Source of the DNA: Mucor racemosus
Lineage: Eukaryota; Mucoromycota; Mucoromycetes; Mucorales; Mucoraceae
DNA length: 64,000 nt
Reading direction: 5' to 3'
Assembly (NCBI GenBank): GCA_027405735.1
Contig: JAPEHQ010000003.1
Coordinates: 868,001-932,000, forward strand
Each line of letters opens with the position of its first letter. The stretch's first letter is position 1. Below the pieces are notes generated by a model that had not been told where the DNA came from, did not search any database, and saw only the letters and a program-made list of their open reading frames with translations. Of this stretch, positions 20,967-31,931 are shown piece after piece. The translations under genes were made by a program, and so were the position numbers.

Positions 20967-21524
20967 CAGCATTCTATAAATTTATTGTAAAAATCTAAAC
21001 AAAAAGGAAATCTATACAGAAATACAAAGAAAAGAAAAAAACGACAGTAGTTCTTCTTTTTTCAACCTTTTTTCTTTTTTTCCACACTCACAAATCGCTT
21101 TATATATATATAAATATTTATCAAAAACACTTAATCGCACTTCTTTTTATTAATCTATAATTTTCTTAATGTTATAACAAGGCAATAAAATATTTATTTA
21201 AATAAACACTCATCAAAAAGTTGTGAGATTAATGCAAGCAAACTTTACACAGATCCAAGGAGTTTGAAATGAATTGAAATAACAAGTAATTAAAAACAAA
21301 GCTTTCCCGATTGTTCAAAAATACACATTAGCAGTAGATTGATGATTTGCTTCCGTTGGGGAACACAAAATTGGTTGAAGATATCAGCTATTTTACAAAC
21401 ACGTAAAAATTTTCAGGTGAAAATGATGATGCTTGGTTTTAAAACTCCCTGGGGCATGATTTTAAATTAAGCTTGATGGTATTACATTAAACAGAGCATT
21501 CTTTTCTTTGTTCAATATATAAAT
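20967..21524. other. Intergenic region
   Basis: AT-rich spacer between NF-YA and the DDHD gene; the first 100 bp is likely the NF-YA 3' UTR. TATATAAATATGG directly abuts the next start codon and is too close to be its TATA box. Nothing else seen. Confidence 0.4.
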
Positions 21525-24233
21525 ATGGCAGAGTCAAAGGATATATCTTTTAAAGTACCTCCTCTGGTGATTCATTGGTAAAATTTACCTTTAATTAGTA
21601 AAATATGATCGGTGATTTAGATTTTACTTTGCTAGGTTTCATGCCATCGATAGTCCCATTGTAGATCCTATTGCTATTCGTAAAGCAAAAAGGGAAAAGA
21701 CGTTTACAAGCATTAACAGTTCTAGTGCATCTTCTGTCTCATCTACTTCTGCTTCTTCTATTAATAAACCAAAAAACTGGGTTCCTTTTTCAAAGCGTGA
21801 TAATACTGCATTAGAAGAAGCCTTTGAAAATGGTACAAATGTGGTGCCCGTGAATGAAGACCATTTATTTCAAGTTGATATTTATAAGAGAGAAATTAGT
21901 CCTGTATATTGGGAAGGACCTGTATTTGAGGTTCGCAGAGCTACATGGTTTATGCAAACAGATTCAAAGTGGTTACCATGTGAAGAGAACATGGCAAAAC
22001 AAATTGAACAAGGTTATCAGTACGTTAAAAATCTTTGTTTTATATATATATGCATGTACAGCCGAAATAATTCCTTCTGGATTAGTAAACATAAGCCAAT
22101 TAAATCCGAACCCGAGGAAATAGTGCCCCAAGTCGAGAAGGAAAAGGATATTGGTCAAGTAGATGAAGCAAAAGAAGCACCAACTAAGCCTATAGTTGAA
22201 TTGAAGGTCGAAGAAGAGCAAAAGGAATATTTACTTGGACCTTATTTGGGGCAGTATGTTGTGTATTCGAGTCCAACGCAAGCTTGGCTATTATAGTAAG
22301 TTTATATGAGATTGGCATAATCAAATGGAGGGTATTTAAAATGACGAATCATCAGTGATACAGCACCAGCAAAAATCGCAAAAAGCTTTCTAGAGAAATT
22401 AACAAATAACCAAAACTTGGGGGGTATTAAATTACTTCGCGGCCATAATGAAGTCGAAAAAGAAACTGTGAAAAAAGAGCAGGAAGTGAAGAAGAACAAA
22501 GTATCTGAAGAAGATTCAAATAAAAAGTTACATTTAGATTTAGAAGATGATAAAACAAGGCTCTCAACTGATTCAGGGGATTTATCGAGAAATATCTCAC
22601 CCCAAAAAAAGAAAGAATTAGAGGAAAAAGAAATGATAAAGCAACGCGCAGAAGATTATGATAATGAGGATAGTGAAGAGGATATAAGAAATATTGATCA
22701 AATAGTATTTGTAATTCATGGGTGAATATATACTTGATCGTTCAAATGTTTGATAGATTTTGATACATTTTTTCATGTCGTAGTATTGGACAACAAATGT
22801 CTGAACGTATGGGTCAAAATTTTGTGCATGGTAGTGTCTAGTTTTCTTTTATTATGCCATTCTTTATATACTTTATTGATACTTTCGATTAGATGTCAAC
22901 GTTTTACGAAAGACTATGAAATCGACCTGGCCAATTGCAGTTTCAGGAACAGAATCTTTGGATCGTCATAATGGAATTCAAGTATTACCTATTCTTTGGC
23001 GAAAGGGTATTTTATTTGGGACAGATGATACCGATAAAACAAAACTAGAATCAGATATTGGTATTTCAGATGATGATGATGGCTGTCCTACTTTAGATGA
23101 AATCACATTAGAAGGTGCTCCTAATATCAGAACATTGGTATCAGATGTATTTCTTGATAGTAAGTCGTAAATTTTTCAGATATGTAACCAGACTGTAGCT
23201 TTTAATTTATTGAATAACATAGTTCCATTATACCTGACTAGCAAATACCATGATCTAATGATACACGTAGTTACAAAAGAAATCAATCGTGTGTACAAAT
23301 TGTTTATTGAAAGAAATCCTTACTTTTTGAAAAATAATGGCCAAGTAACTATTGTAGCACATTCCCTAGGTGTAAGGATAACTTTACAACGCAATCCCAA
23401 ATTTGATTTTTATATTAACCTCTTGAATTTCTATACAGTCATTATTAGGATTTGATATTCTAAGTGTACAGCCATTTTCAAATATACAAAAGCCCAATGT
23501 ACAGAACACATCCGCTTATAATGAAAAGAATTTAGCTACCTTGAGCTTTCCTGTGAAAAATTACTTTGCCTTGGGTTCCCCATTAGGCATGATTATGCTT
23601 CTACGAGGTAGCAAAATGATTTCTCGTAAAACATTAACAGAACCGCCACCAAAACAAAATGATGATAATCCTGTGTCGTTTGTATACCCTGCCGCTGACA
23701 ATATATACAATATTTTTCACAAATCTGATCCTGTGGCATATCGTCTAGAACCATTAGTAGTACGACATTATGGCGCCAAACTGAAACCTGTACCAATTCC
23801 ATATATTAAAGGCGGCCTTAAAAGTATGTTGGATGCTGGTTTTAATGCTGGTAGTGATCTCGCTAATCGAGCTGGTGCCATGTTTGAGTCTATAAAGACT
23901 GGATTCACTAGTAGCCTACTGATGCGTGGTTTGGGATTCTCAAAACCATTAGAATATGCAGGCTCTGAATTACAAGAATGGCAATCCCAAACAGATCCTA
24001 ATATCATGGCAACTCGAGCCAACGCTAAAAGTGCTTCTAAACTAAAATTTTTGAACCCTACAGGAAGATTGGATTTTTATCTGCAAGAAGGATTATTGGA
24101 AAATGCTTATATAAGTGCATTGAGTGTTCACATGTCGTATTGGCAGGATGTAGATGTTGCTGGTTTTTTGATTCGAGAAATCTACCAAAATCAAGCGCAA
24201 GATGAGAAGAAGCCGAAAACTACAATTGTATGA
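21525..24233 (+). CDS. DDHD-domain phospholipase (phosphatidic-acid-preferring PLA1 type)
   Basis: Intracellular phospholipase related to SEC23IP/DDHD1/DDHD2 and yeast YOR022C, which act on phosphatidic acid or acylglycerols at ER-Golgi or mitochondrial membranes. Eight exons (introns 21578-21635, 22020-22061, 22296-22355, 22722-22783, 22831-22892, 23160-23222, 23372-23438) give 764 aa. The N-terminus has a WWE-like region (YWEGPVFEVRRATWF, residues about 115-160), then an acidic charged stretch, VFVIHGIGQQ (residues about 340-350), the lipase elbow VAHSLGS, and a C-terminal DDHD domain with FHKSDPVAYRLEP, GRLDFYLQEG and VHMSYWQDVDVAGFL. The 42-bp intron 22020-22061 is the shortest in the window. 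The seven in-phase introns and intact motifs argue for a working gene. It is convergent with FMC1. Confidence 0.92.
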
Positions 24234-24302
24234 TTAACAAATAAAGGAATGTCTATGCTACTTTTTCTTTTTTATTATATGTATATTTGTATTTATAAAA
24301 TC

Positions 24303-24788
24303 CTAATCCTTTTTCTCTTCGTCACCACCAAGAGGTTGAGGGTTTTCAGGATCATATTGCTTTGGTAAATTCAAACCAACACGGTTAGCTGAAAGCTCAA
24401 TCTTTCTCTTCTGTTCCATAACAATAGCTGAATATAACGCACGAAGTTCCTGGATAGAATATATTAATAAGGGGGTACTTTGACATTAATTCATCACACA
24501 AAACTTACTTTATGTTTTCTGGAACTAGTCAAAAATGTCAATACATTTTCAGCATTACTGTTTAGTGCTTCGATCTTTGAAGGGTCTTGGATTTTTTGAT
24601 TGTTACGATAAATAGACTTTAATTCTTGTGCAAAAGTTGGGTTGTTGGCAGCTTTAGTATACTATTACAAGGGTCTCATAAGTATTTACAAAAAAATTAG
24701 TTGCTTATTGTATCATGTATTTTCAAACCTGAGTATTGACTTCCCTCAATAAACCACGATAGATAGATAAGTTTCTTGTTAATGACAT
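24303..24788 (-). CDS. FMC1: FMC1-like LYR protein (mitochondrial ATP synthase assembly)
   Basis: Three exons (introns 24450-24508 and 24662-24728) give 119 aa. The N-terminus MSLTRNLSIYRGLLREVNTQ has the Leu/Ile-Tyr-Arg core typical of LYR/Complex1_LYR-like proteins. The tail IELSANRVGLNLPKQYDPE resembles the C-terminal GLxLP element of FMC1 homologues, which assist F1-ATPase assembly with Atp12. Assignment to FMC1 rather than another LYR protein rests on that tail and on length. The exons are short and the gene would be missed by an ORF-length cutoff. Its stop is 69 bp from the stop of the convergent DDHD gene. Confidence 0.75.
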
Positions 24789-27700
24789 GATGTAAATAGT
24801 AGGATAAAGAAGATATCATTTCTTTTTTTAAGTTTAATTTGAGAGTTTTACATGGATGCAAGACTGGTTTCGAGAGCAGTTCGAAGTCTGGAGAAATAAA
24901 ACAATGGCCAATCACTTATTATCTTCAACCTCTCGGAAACAGTCTCCCAAACCAGGATCAAGTACTATAGAACATTCAAGATCTATTAAAAGCATACTTA
25001 GGATGCTGCTGTTGTGATTGATTATCAACTTGAATTTCGAAAAGCAAGTTTTCCAATCTTTAAAATGAGGGCGTGTCACCTTTTCTATAACTAATCCCGT
25101 ACTAAACAATTTTTAGGATATACCTTAGCTCTACACTATCGCCAAATAAACAAAAATTGAATTTACCTTCTATTTCACAAAAGACTCAAAAACGCATAAT
25201 ATTCACTGCTTTTCCCCTTAAAAACGGGTTCGACTTTTCATCCCTACTCAACTTTTTTTTTTTTTTTTTTTTTTTCACTAAATAACACCAAGAAAAAAAT
25301 TATATGCTGATGTACTTGAGATGTTCAACTTTCATCCAAAAATAAGTATTTGGAAATATCCTATTTTTTTGTTGTTGATATTAATTTTTCATTGCTAATG
25401 TTTCAGATTTTACACGTATTTCACTGCTAAAAATTAAAAACTTTGAAGTTCCGTATCTCTACGAGAAACTAAGCTATACTAGCTCTTTTTAATAATAAAA
25501 CTTACTTGTTTTGAAGCACTCTATAACATATTTTAGTAAAAAAAAATCTTGAGCACTTTTATTTTTTTTTCATTTTTCTGGCATTTTTGTAGTAGATTTC
25601 AAAATATTCCTTAAATTGAGCAACAATTTTTCTATATGCATGTCATAGACCTTGTTGAGCTCTCTTAGATTCAATTTAGTTTTTTTCAAAATGTGGATTT
25701 TTCGTGGAGATATCCTTAAAAATGTGTACAAAGAGATACCTTCGTTTCTAGCTTCAATTTTTCCCTTATATACCCTCATCCTAAATTCTGAATCTGAAAA
25801 AAATCGGACAAAATTCTTGTTTTCTCTACGAAAAATGCAGCTAAAAGATTTTGCAATAGCTCGATCGATAGATAATTTTTTTGCGAATCATTTCAATTTG
25901 TTATATTTTAAATATACTTATAAAAAGTGATGTATATCCTCAAAAAACCTCCAAAATTTCAATTGCATTTTACACAAAATTTAATGTAAAATGTTTGTCT
26001 GAATTTTATTTAGATGGATGCAGAATTCAAAACTGTACAAAAGCTATGTAGTATACTAGGTCGACTTACTTTGAAGTTCATGATCAATTAAACGATTTTG
26101 TTTTTTTCATCATTTTTCGTCCATTTTTTAAAATAAATTTTGGAACCCAGTTATCATAAGCTGTAAGCTGTGATAAGAACTATTATTTTAACTACCTTGA
26201 CAGAAAATCAATATTTTTCGCTGAAACAAAAAATGTAGAGTAGCTCTCGGTCGGATTTATCTTCTGAAGAATATAAAAAGTTAATATTTCAATTTAGACG
26301 CTTAATTTTTACAACTGATTTTAGTTCAATTTTCGTCAATGTTAGGCCATCAGCGTACTGATATTCTGGTATTAACTTTTCTATTTTTGGACATATGACG
26401 GAATTTAATTCAATATTGGTGTAATAATTCATATTGCATATTGTCTCAATTAATATGTGTGGAATATGGAATATTGTTGCGTCCACAGATCTGTGTACAT
26501 TTCTTGGTTAAGATTACTACGACAAAGTTTGATATAGTAAGTTCTGCATTACTGTACATTATGTTGTTATAAAGCTCAGTTTATACTTTATTACATATTG
26601 AGGAATGCGGAACTATTGTGTGTCACCTAGATGTAATGATCTGTAGTTTTGGACTAATAACAACAAAGGTGGATAATAATATGCTTATAATAGATATTAT
26701 TCTTGCTATTATTATAAATTGGTGATCACCACTGGATTGATGAAGGTTGGTATTTTCATTTGTAAATCAGATATTTATTAGTGAATAAATAAAAGTAAAG
26801 GGAGTGTAACAAGACAGATGAATCTACAAGGGATCATGTAGTAATGATTTCCTTGTAGTATTTATATAAGGAATGAGGCAAGCTTTTGCATGAATGAAAT
26901 TGAAATATAATGTTTGACTCATTACACTAGACTTGATCGGATATATACTGTATACAGTATATATTATATAAATAGACTCATTTTAGATTAGTCATATAAT
27001 TAGAGAATGTGAATATACAGTAAAAGAAGATATTTCCATCTTATGATAAAGTTCTTTAGTTTTAGTGTGCTCTTTCATTTTATAACAGTTTTCCTTCGTT
27101 TTTATTAAATGATTTACTGTAGTACATCATATTTTAGCTTTGAGATTGATATAATCTTCTGGCGTAACAATCTAATATTAATTTTAATAAAACTGCAATA
27201 CTATTAACAAAGCAATTTCACTTTCAGTTTATCTAAACAACATACTTTGTAAAGGAAAGATTTTGAAGAAGTACCCTAAGAAGAGGGTAATTCAATGATT
27301 CACATTATATGTTATCTTAATTTATATATAACCCAAATCACTAATAAGTCCAAAATCATTTAAATGCCTCCTTCATGCAAAATAGATATTATTTGATATC
27401 TAATAAAATTATCGGTTCTCTCTCTCCACTACTTTTCACACATAACGGATAATCGTAAAACAGAATTTATACACTACGGCCAGACTATGCTTTCCATGGG
27501 CATAATGACCTGCACAGATGGGCAGAATAAAAAATTCTGTGCCGATCAGGCAGCCCAGATGAGCAGAGCAATGTGACCAAAGTTTTTTATTCAATTTACT
27601 AAAGTCTATCAATCATAACATAATTAATAACGAAGATGATTTGAATGGTTTAAAACAGATGTGAGTTACTCTGATTCAACAGAATTGCCTTCTTATTGAC

Positions 27701-28800
27701 GAGATATATCAATTTGAAATTTTGGGTTTGAAAGAGTTCTGCCCATGTTCTTCTTTCGGGGACCAAATGGGAACAACGACAACAACCTGTTTGGCAACAC
27801 TAAAAGTATTTATGCCTTTGTAGACTTCTTCTGTTTGTAATACACAAAATCTTTTTTCTTCCCTACTCTTTCCTCAGCTCTTTTATTTACGTTTAAAACT
27901 ACAACAAAAAGATCAATATTTTTTTATAAATTGAAATCAAGTAGCTGGTACAAGTACATGTTTTTCCTATTGTTTATTTGGAAATAAATTATTAACTGTT
28001 AATGTCTAGGGCACGTTATAATATCTTTCTCGAAAAAAAAAGCATTTAGAACTTAAACATTTTGTTCCATTATCTACGCTATAATCAATCCTTTTTTGGT
28101 CTAAAGTCGATATCTACCTGGAGAAAAACTGGTGATTATAAAAGTATGTATAGTATTGTTGACTTGATTTGAATGAATGAATAAACCCATGTTAGTCTAT
28201 TTAGTGGCCAACAGCTAAACAGAAGAGGAAAACAAGATGTTGTCTTGTAATATCATTACCAACTATCAAAGGTATGTTGTATTTGCATATATAAATGTAC
28301 CTTAAATCGTAGTTTAAATATGACAATAAACTATGCCTTAACATATTTAGCATATGTGTCATATAAACACTGTAAATGATTACCCTGATAATCACACAAG
28401 CTAAGTTCTGATAATCTAGACTTAGAATAAAAGATAGAAAGTAAAGAATATTAATAATTAGTGTTGCCAAGAGCAACTAAAGACTTTAGACTGATCATCT
28501 ATATCTGAATATAATTACATTAGCATAAGTGAGGAGTGACACTAAATTTTAGTATGAGAACACTGTTCTAGACAGGTGTGTAAGCAATCCTTAAATCAAA
28601 TATAAATAGCAGTAGACATTCACCCTTCATTTGATTTTCCCCATCTCGTTTTTATATTTAATAAAGATTGACCAATTCTCACGTACTTATCTTTCTTTAT
28701 TACATACATTTACAACAAGGTACACCATAATTATTAGTGTTATTACTTATTAGCTTGTTATTAATAACTGATTTTATTAATAAATCAATTTTTATAGGTC
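24789..28800. other. Gene-poor, repeat-rich stretch
   Basis: Four kilobases of AT-rich DNA with repeat B1 (25290-26350), T23 at 25253-25275, and a perfect palindromic ATATACTGTATACAGTATAT around 26943-26962. A GC-richer patch at 27475-27590 (GGGCATAATGACCTGCACAG) and another at 27720-27830 look coding-like but give no recognisable protein. TATA-like AAATATAAATAGC at 28597-28609 followed by a CT-rich leader to 28660 resembles a promoter that may once have served the WD-repeat fragment at 28829. Confidence 0.4.
25290..26350 (+). repeat. Dispersed AT-rich repeat, copy B1
   Basis: About 1 kb aligning, inverted, with 57070-58180. Shared blocks (B1 versus reverse complement of the other) include ACTTGAGATGTTCAACTTTC against ACCTGAGATGTTCAAGTCTA, CTTACTTGTTTT.AAGCACTCTATAA, ATATCCT.AA.AA.GTGTACAAA and GTC.ATGTTAGGCCA. 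It also aligns weakly with repeat A (for example CTACGAAAAATGCAGCTA against CCATGAAAAATGCGGTTA), so A and B seem to be branches of one superfamily. Noncoding. Confidence 0.65.
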
Positions 28801-28828
28801 AAAAGTAAGTTTATTCTGGTAAAGCATT

Positions 28829-28922
28829 GAATAAATTGGCTTGGGACAAAGAAAATAAAAAGATGGCAATAGGTCCCAGTGATGGCCATGTTTATGTTTA
28901 TAATAATTGGAGAAGAGGTAAG
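28829..28922 (+). pseudogene. WD-repeat exon fragment, dynein-intermediate-chain-like
   Basis: A 31-codon island reads LNKLAWDKENKKMAIGPSDG then HVYVYNNWRRG and ends at a possible donor GGTAAG. The pattern LAWDKx(5)AIGxSDGxVYVY is that of a WD40 blade like the last ones of dynein intermediate chain. No neighbouring exon with more blades was found in either direction, so this is probably a gene relic or a captured exon. Confidence 0.3.
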
Positions 28923-28929
28923 ACTAAAA

Positions 28930-29870
28930 TTCAATGTAAATCACCTCTAGCGCAATAATTATAAAGTAAGACTATATTATTATCATCAAATAAACTACGA
29001 TATGATATTGACATATATATATATTTACAGTAATAAGCCTGATACAAGTGGGTACAACATCGTAAATTCTTGAAAAAGTGCTCAAATATTATAAAATCTC
29101 TTGTTTTTAAGACTTACAAGGCTTATAAGCGGAATATTAATTTAGAAAGTCATTCTTGTCCAGATCATCAATTTTGACATTTTTTAATTTTTTTTTCTGA
29201 TTTTGCAAATCTAGTGTTAATTATACTACCAATTACAAAAACAAAAAATATACATATATACAGAATTTAGCGCTCTATTTGCTCAATAAAAAATATAAAA
29301 TATTTTCATTGCAAAATATTATATGAAAATCCTTTAATCAAAAAACCGTTTTTGGGTCAAAGTTACAAAGTTTCACTACTTAACATTTAATATTAAGCTT
29401 TTATAAAATGCGTATTAGCTATGGATACAATTTTCTCTCACAATGTAGTATATTTAAACGTTGATTATGGTATCAAAATTTGATTTTTCTGTTTTTTGAT
29501 CAAAATCATGAGTGTTGGTAAGGATAAAATGAGCCCCGAAAATGTCCGCTATAAAGTCTGAATTTTCAGACCATACATGGTTAAATATAAGAAAAGTAAG
29601 AAAAAAATCCCCTTTTTTATTTAAAACTTAGATATACCATAGTATAAGAGACTTAGCCGTTCATGGAGGAGTTTGTTAACGTAATCAAAAGAGTCTCGTG
29701 TCGCTCAAAATGTTTTGTGGATCATTGTATCATAACTCAATCAAGAATGCAGCTAGAATAACCAGGCGAGATAATACATATAAAAGCTTAATATATATCT
29801 GGCACATAGTTTAGTGCTGAAAAAATATACTTAAAAGGCTAAATACTGTTTGATTGATTAAAACTTAAGA
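28930..29870. other. Gene-free stretch
   Basis: AT-rich DNA with no supported ORF. Its style (long T runs, frequent AAATTTT-type motifs) resembles the A/B repeat superfamily but I could not align it convincingly. Confidence 0.35.
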
Positions 29871-29879
29871 TACTATCAA

Positions 29880-30651
29880 GCTGATGTTTTTAAATCAGTT
29901 GTAGTTCCAACTTCTAACAAAGCAGAAGCCAACAATTGGAGCTATAATCTGATTTTATTTCTTGAGAAGACATAAGTTTTTGACAGAGTAAACGCAGGTA
30001 AAATGTTATGCTTCATTATGTATTAGGGAATTTGGGGCTTTTTATGCACACAACATTTTTGGTACAAATTATCAGTATCAAGCCATGCTCCTGGTGGTAT
30101 GTATATCATCATCAATAATTCAGGAACAATCAATAAACAACAATTGAATATGCTTGAGATGTAAGTTCTATACGAGTTTAGAGATATGATAACACAATTA
30201 AACATGTCGTACATATTTATAGTGCTTCTCAAGACTATAACGATTTATTTGAAACAAGTGTCATTGGTGTTTATAATGTCACTGTCGCATTATTCGACTT
30301 CTCAAGAAACGAGATACTGAAATTATCAAAAAAGATTCTCAGCATTTTAACCGTATTAGCCTCTATGCAAATATAAATAGCTATGCAACCCTATATCAAC
30401 AATGCAGCTTATGGCGCCACAAAGCGGCTTTAAGCATGGCGACTTAAATGCAAGCAAAGACACTCACAGCTGATGATGACAAATTTATTGGTTACCTTAG
30501 TCATCCCGGTTGGGTTTCCAATGGCTTGAGAGGACCTGATGTTCGCTACAATCCTCAGTTCTCAGCATGTAGTCAATTGGATACAATGAACAAATTGCTG
30601 CTGGAAGATAATGGGAAATTCTTCGACCTTGAAGGAAAAATCATCTTTTGA
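29880..30651 (+). pseudogene. Decayed short-chain dehydrogenase/reductase (SDR)
   Basis: Successive fragments follow the classical SDR order. VVVPTSNKAEANNW (near 29893) may be the end of the Rossmann start. IINNSGTINKQQLNMLE (near 30105) corresponds to the NNAG region. A GTAAGT..TATAG intron (about 30160-30222) follows, then SQDYNDLFETSVIGVYNVT. After a frameshift comes RLLKKRDTEIIKK, then after another ILTVLASMQ with TAA at 30374-30376. INNAAYGATK keeps the YxxxK catalytic motif, and after a further frameshift SHPGWVSNGLRGPD and NKLLLEDNGKFFDLEG complete the C-terminus. At least three frameshifts and two stops make it a pseudogene. Confidence 0.65.
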
Positions 30652-30852
30652 TAGTTAATATAAACAAACCACATATATTGATTAATAAATTTAGATAAAC
30701 AATGAAAAACTTTTCCTGATGATCATCGATTTTATAACTACAAAGAGATCTTATAATACTCTTTATTCTGCCAAGTATAAAAACGTTTGAAATTTTTATT
30801 CGTTTTAAATTTCATTACAATATCTGAAAAAAAAAACAAAGCAAAAAATAAA

Positions 30853-30948
30853 ATGGAAAACGAAAGAGTTGGTGCCATCGTTATCAGTGTTTTCATGTTC
30901 GCAGGTTTAATAACTCTCATTCTGGTTTTTACATGTGTCAAATGGTGA
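30853..30948 (+). CDS. Possible 31-aa single-pass membrane micropeptide
   Basis: An ATG in an A-rich leader (ATAAAATGG) opens 31 codons encoding MENERVGAIVISVFMFAGL and then ITLILVFTCVKW before TGA. A charged N-terminus, one hydrophobic helix of about 23 residues and a short basic end make a plausible tail-anchored peptide. GTATAAAAACG lies at 30775-30785, about 70 bp upstream, at TATA-box distance. The downside is that an AT-rich genome produces short hydrophobic frames by chance, and I know no homologue. Confidence 0.3.
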   Translation: MENERVGAIVISVFMFAGLITLILVFTCVKW

Positions 30949-31487
30949 TGTTCTGGTTCAACAAAAATTTGATAAATTAATATAATCTGAAAATAAAAAA
31001 GAGCGAAATGGCTCCTGTAAAGTGTTTAAAACTACATATTTAGTAAAAAGTGATTTAGTGACACGAAATCGTATGTTTACATCATTTCCTATCTATTATT
31101 TGTGTGTAATATTACACAGTATGCTCCTTTACTTTGGCGTGTTTACCATGTTGATGTTAAAAGTGATTTATTATCTGTCCGAAATTTATATGTATTATAA
31201 TATCAACCATTATGCTTTAAAGGATGTTAACAAAGTATACATATCGATAATAATAATCCCTGTGTTTGAATATCTTGCCCAGTAATCTTGAAACGCTGCT
31301 CAATAGTTTCTATATCTTAGATGGTAATTAAAAGCGAACTAATTACTGAGCTTATCTATGTGACACTTCCCCTCCCCTCCCCCTCATCCTTCGTTTACGA
31401 TTAAACAAGTATAAAACTGAATTATAATTGTTTTTTCCATCTTGTTTCCTTTTTTTTCCTTTATTATTTTTTACGATTACCTTAAAA
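30949..31487. other. Intergenic region upstream of aquaporin
   Basis: AT-rich DNA followed by a C/T-rich block (CCCCTCCCCTCCCCCTCATC near 31370) typical of the promoters of expressed genes here. ATATAATTG-type TATA-like sequence is weak. A frame at 31022-31285 is hydrophobic but unsupported. Confidence 0.35.
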
Positions 31488-31632
31488 ATGGCTGCAAGAT
31501 GGAAATCAAATTCTTCAATGTTCTCATCGACACTGGAAGAAGAAAATATTGCAACGGAGCGAGATCCATTAATTTTGATTCAAGATCGACTAGAAAATCG
31601 TAATAACAATAGCAGCTGTTCTTATCGACAAG
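31488..31632 (+). other. Possible alternative first exon of the aquaporin gene
   Basis: ATG 31488 opens 48 codons (MAARWKSNSSMFSSTLEEE ... NNNSSCSYRQ) ending at a good donor GGTAAATTT. Spliced to the acceptor TTACAG at 31954-31959 it joins the aquaporin frame in the right phase (phase 1 on both sides). The intron would be 327 bp, far longer than others here, and it contains A36 (31730-31765) and a second C/T-rich promoter-like block. So this may be an upstream-promoter isoform. Confidence 0.4.
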
Positions 31633-31726
31633 GTAAATTTAATGGCAAGTATTTTCTAAGATATTTCTATTGTTATCCTACTGCATAATATATTTATATA
31701 TGTAATATATAATATATATACATATA

Positions 31727-31768
<42 letters not shown>

Positions 31769-31931
31769 AACTAGCACTATTTTCTGGAACCTCTCCCTCC
31801 CTCCCTCTCATCATCATCACTTTCATCATATACAATCTCTATATCCCCTTATATAAAAATCATCCTTTTTTCTCTATTTTTTTTCTTTTCTTTCTTTTTA
31901 TTTCAACCCACTTTCGTTATCCCCTTGTTTA

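Noticed and set aside
26943..26962. Perfect 20-bp AT palindrome as possible terminator or binding site
   Set aside because: Short AT palindromes are expected in such AT-rich DNA and it is not near a gene.
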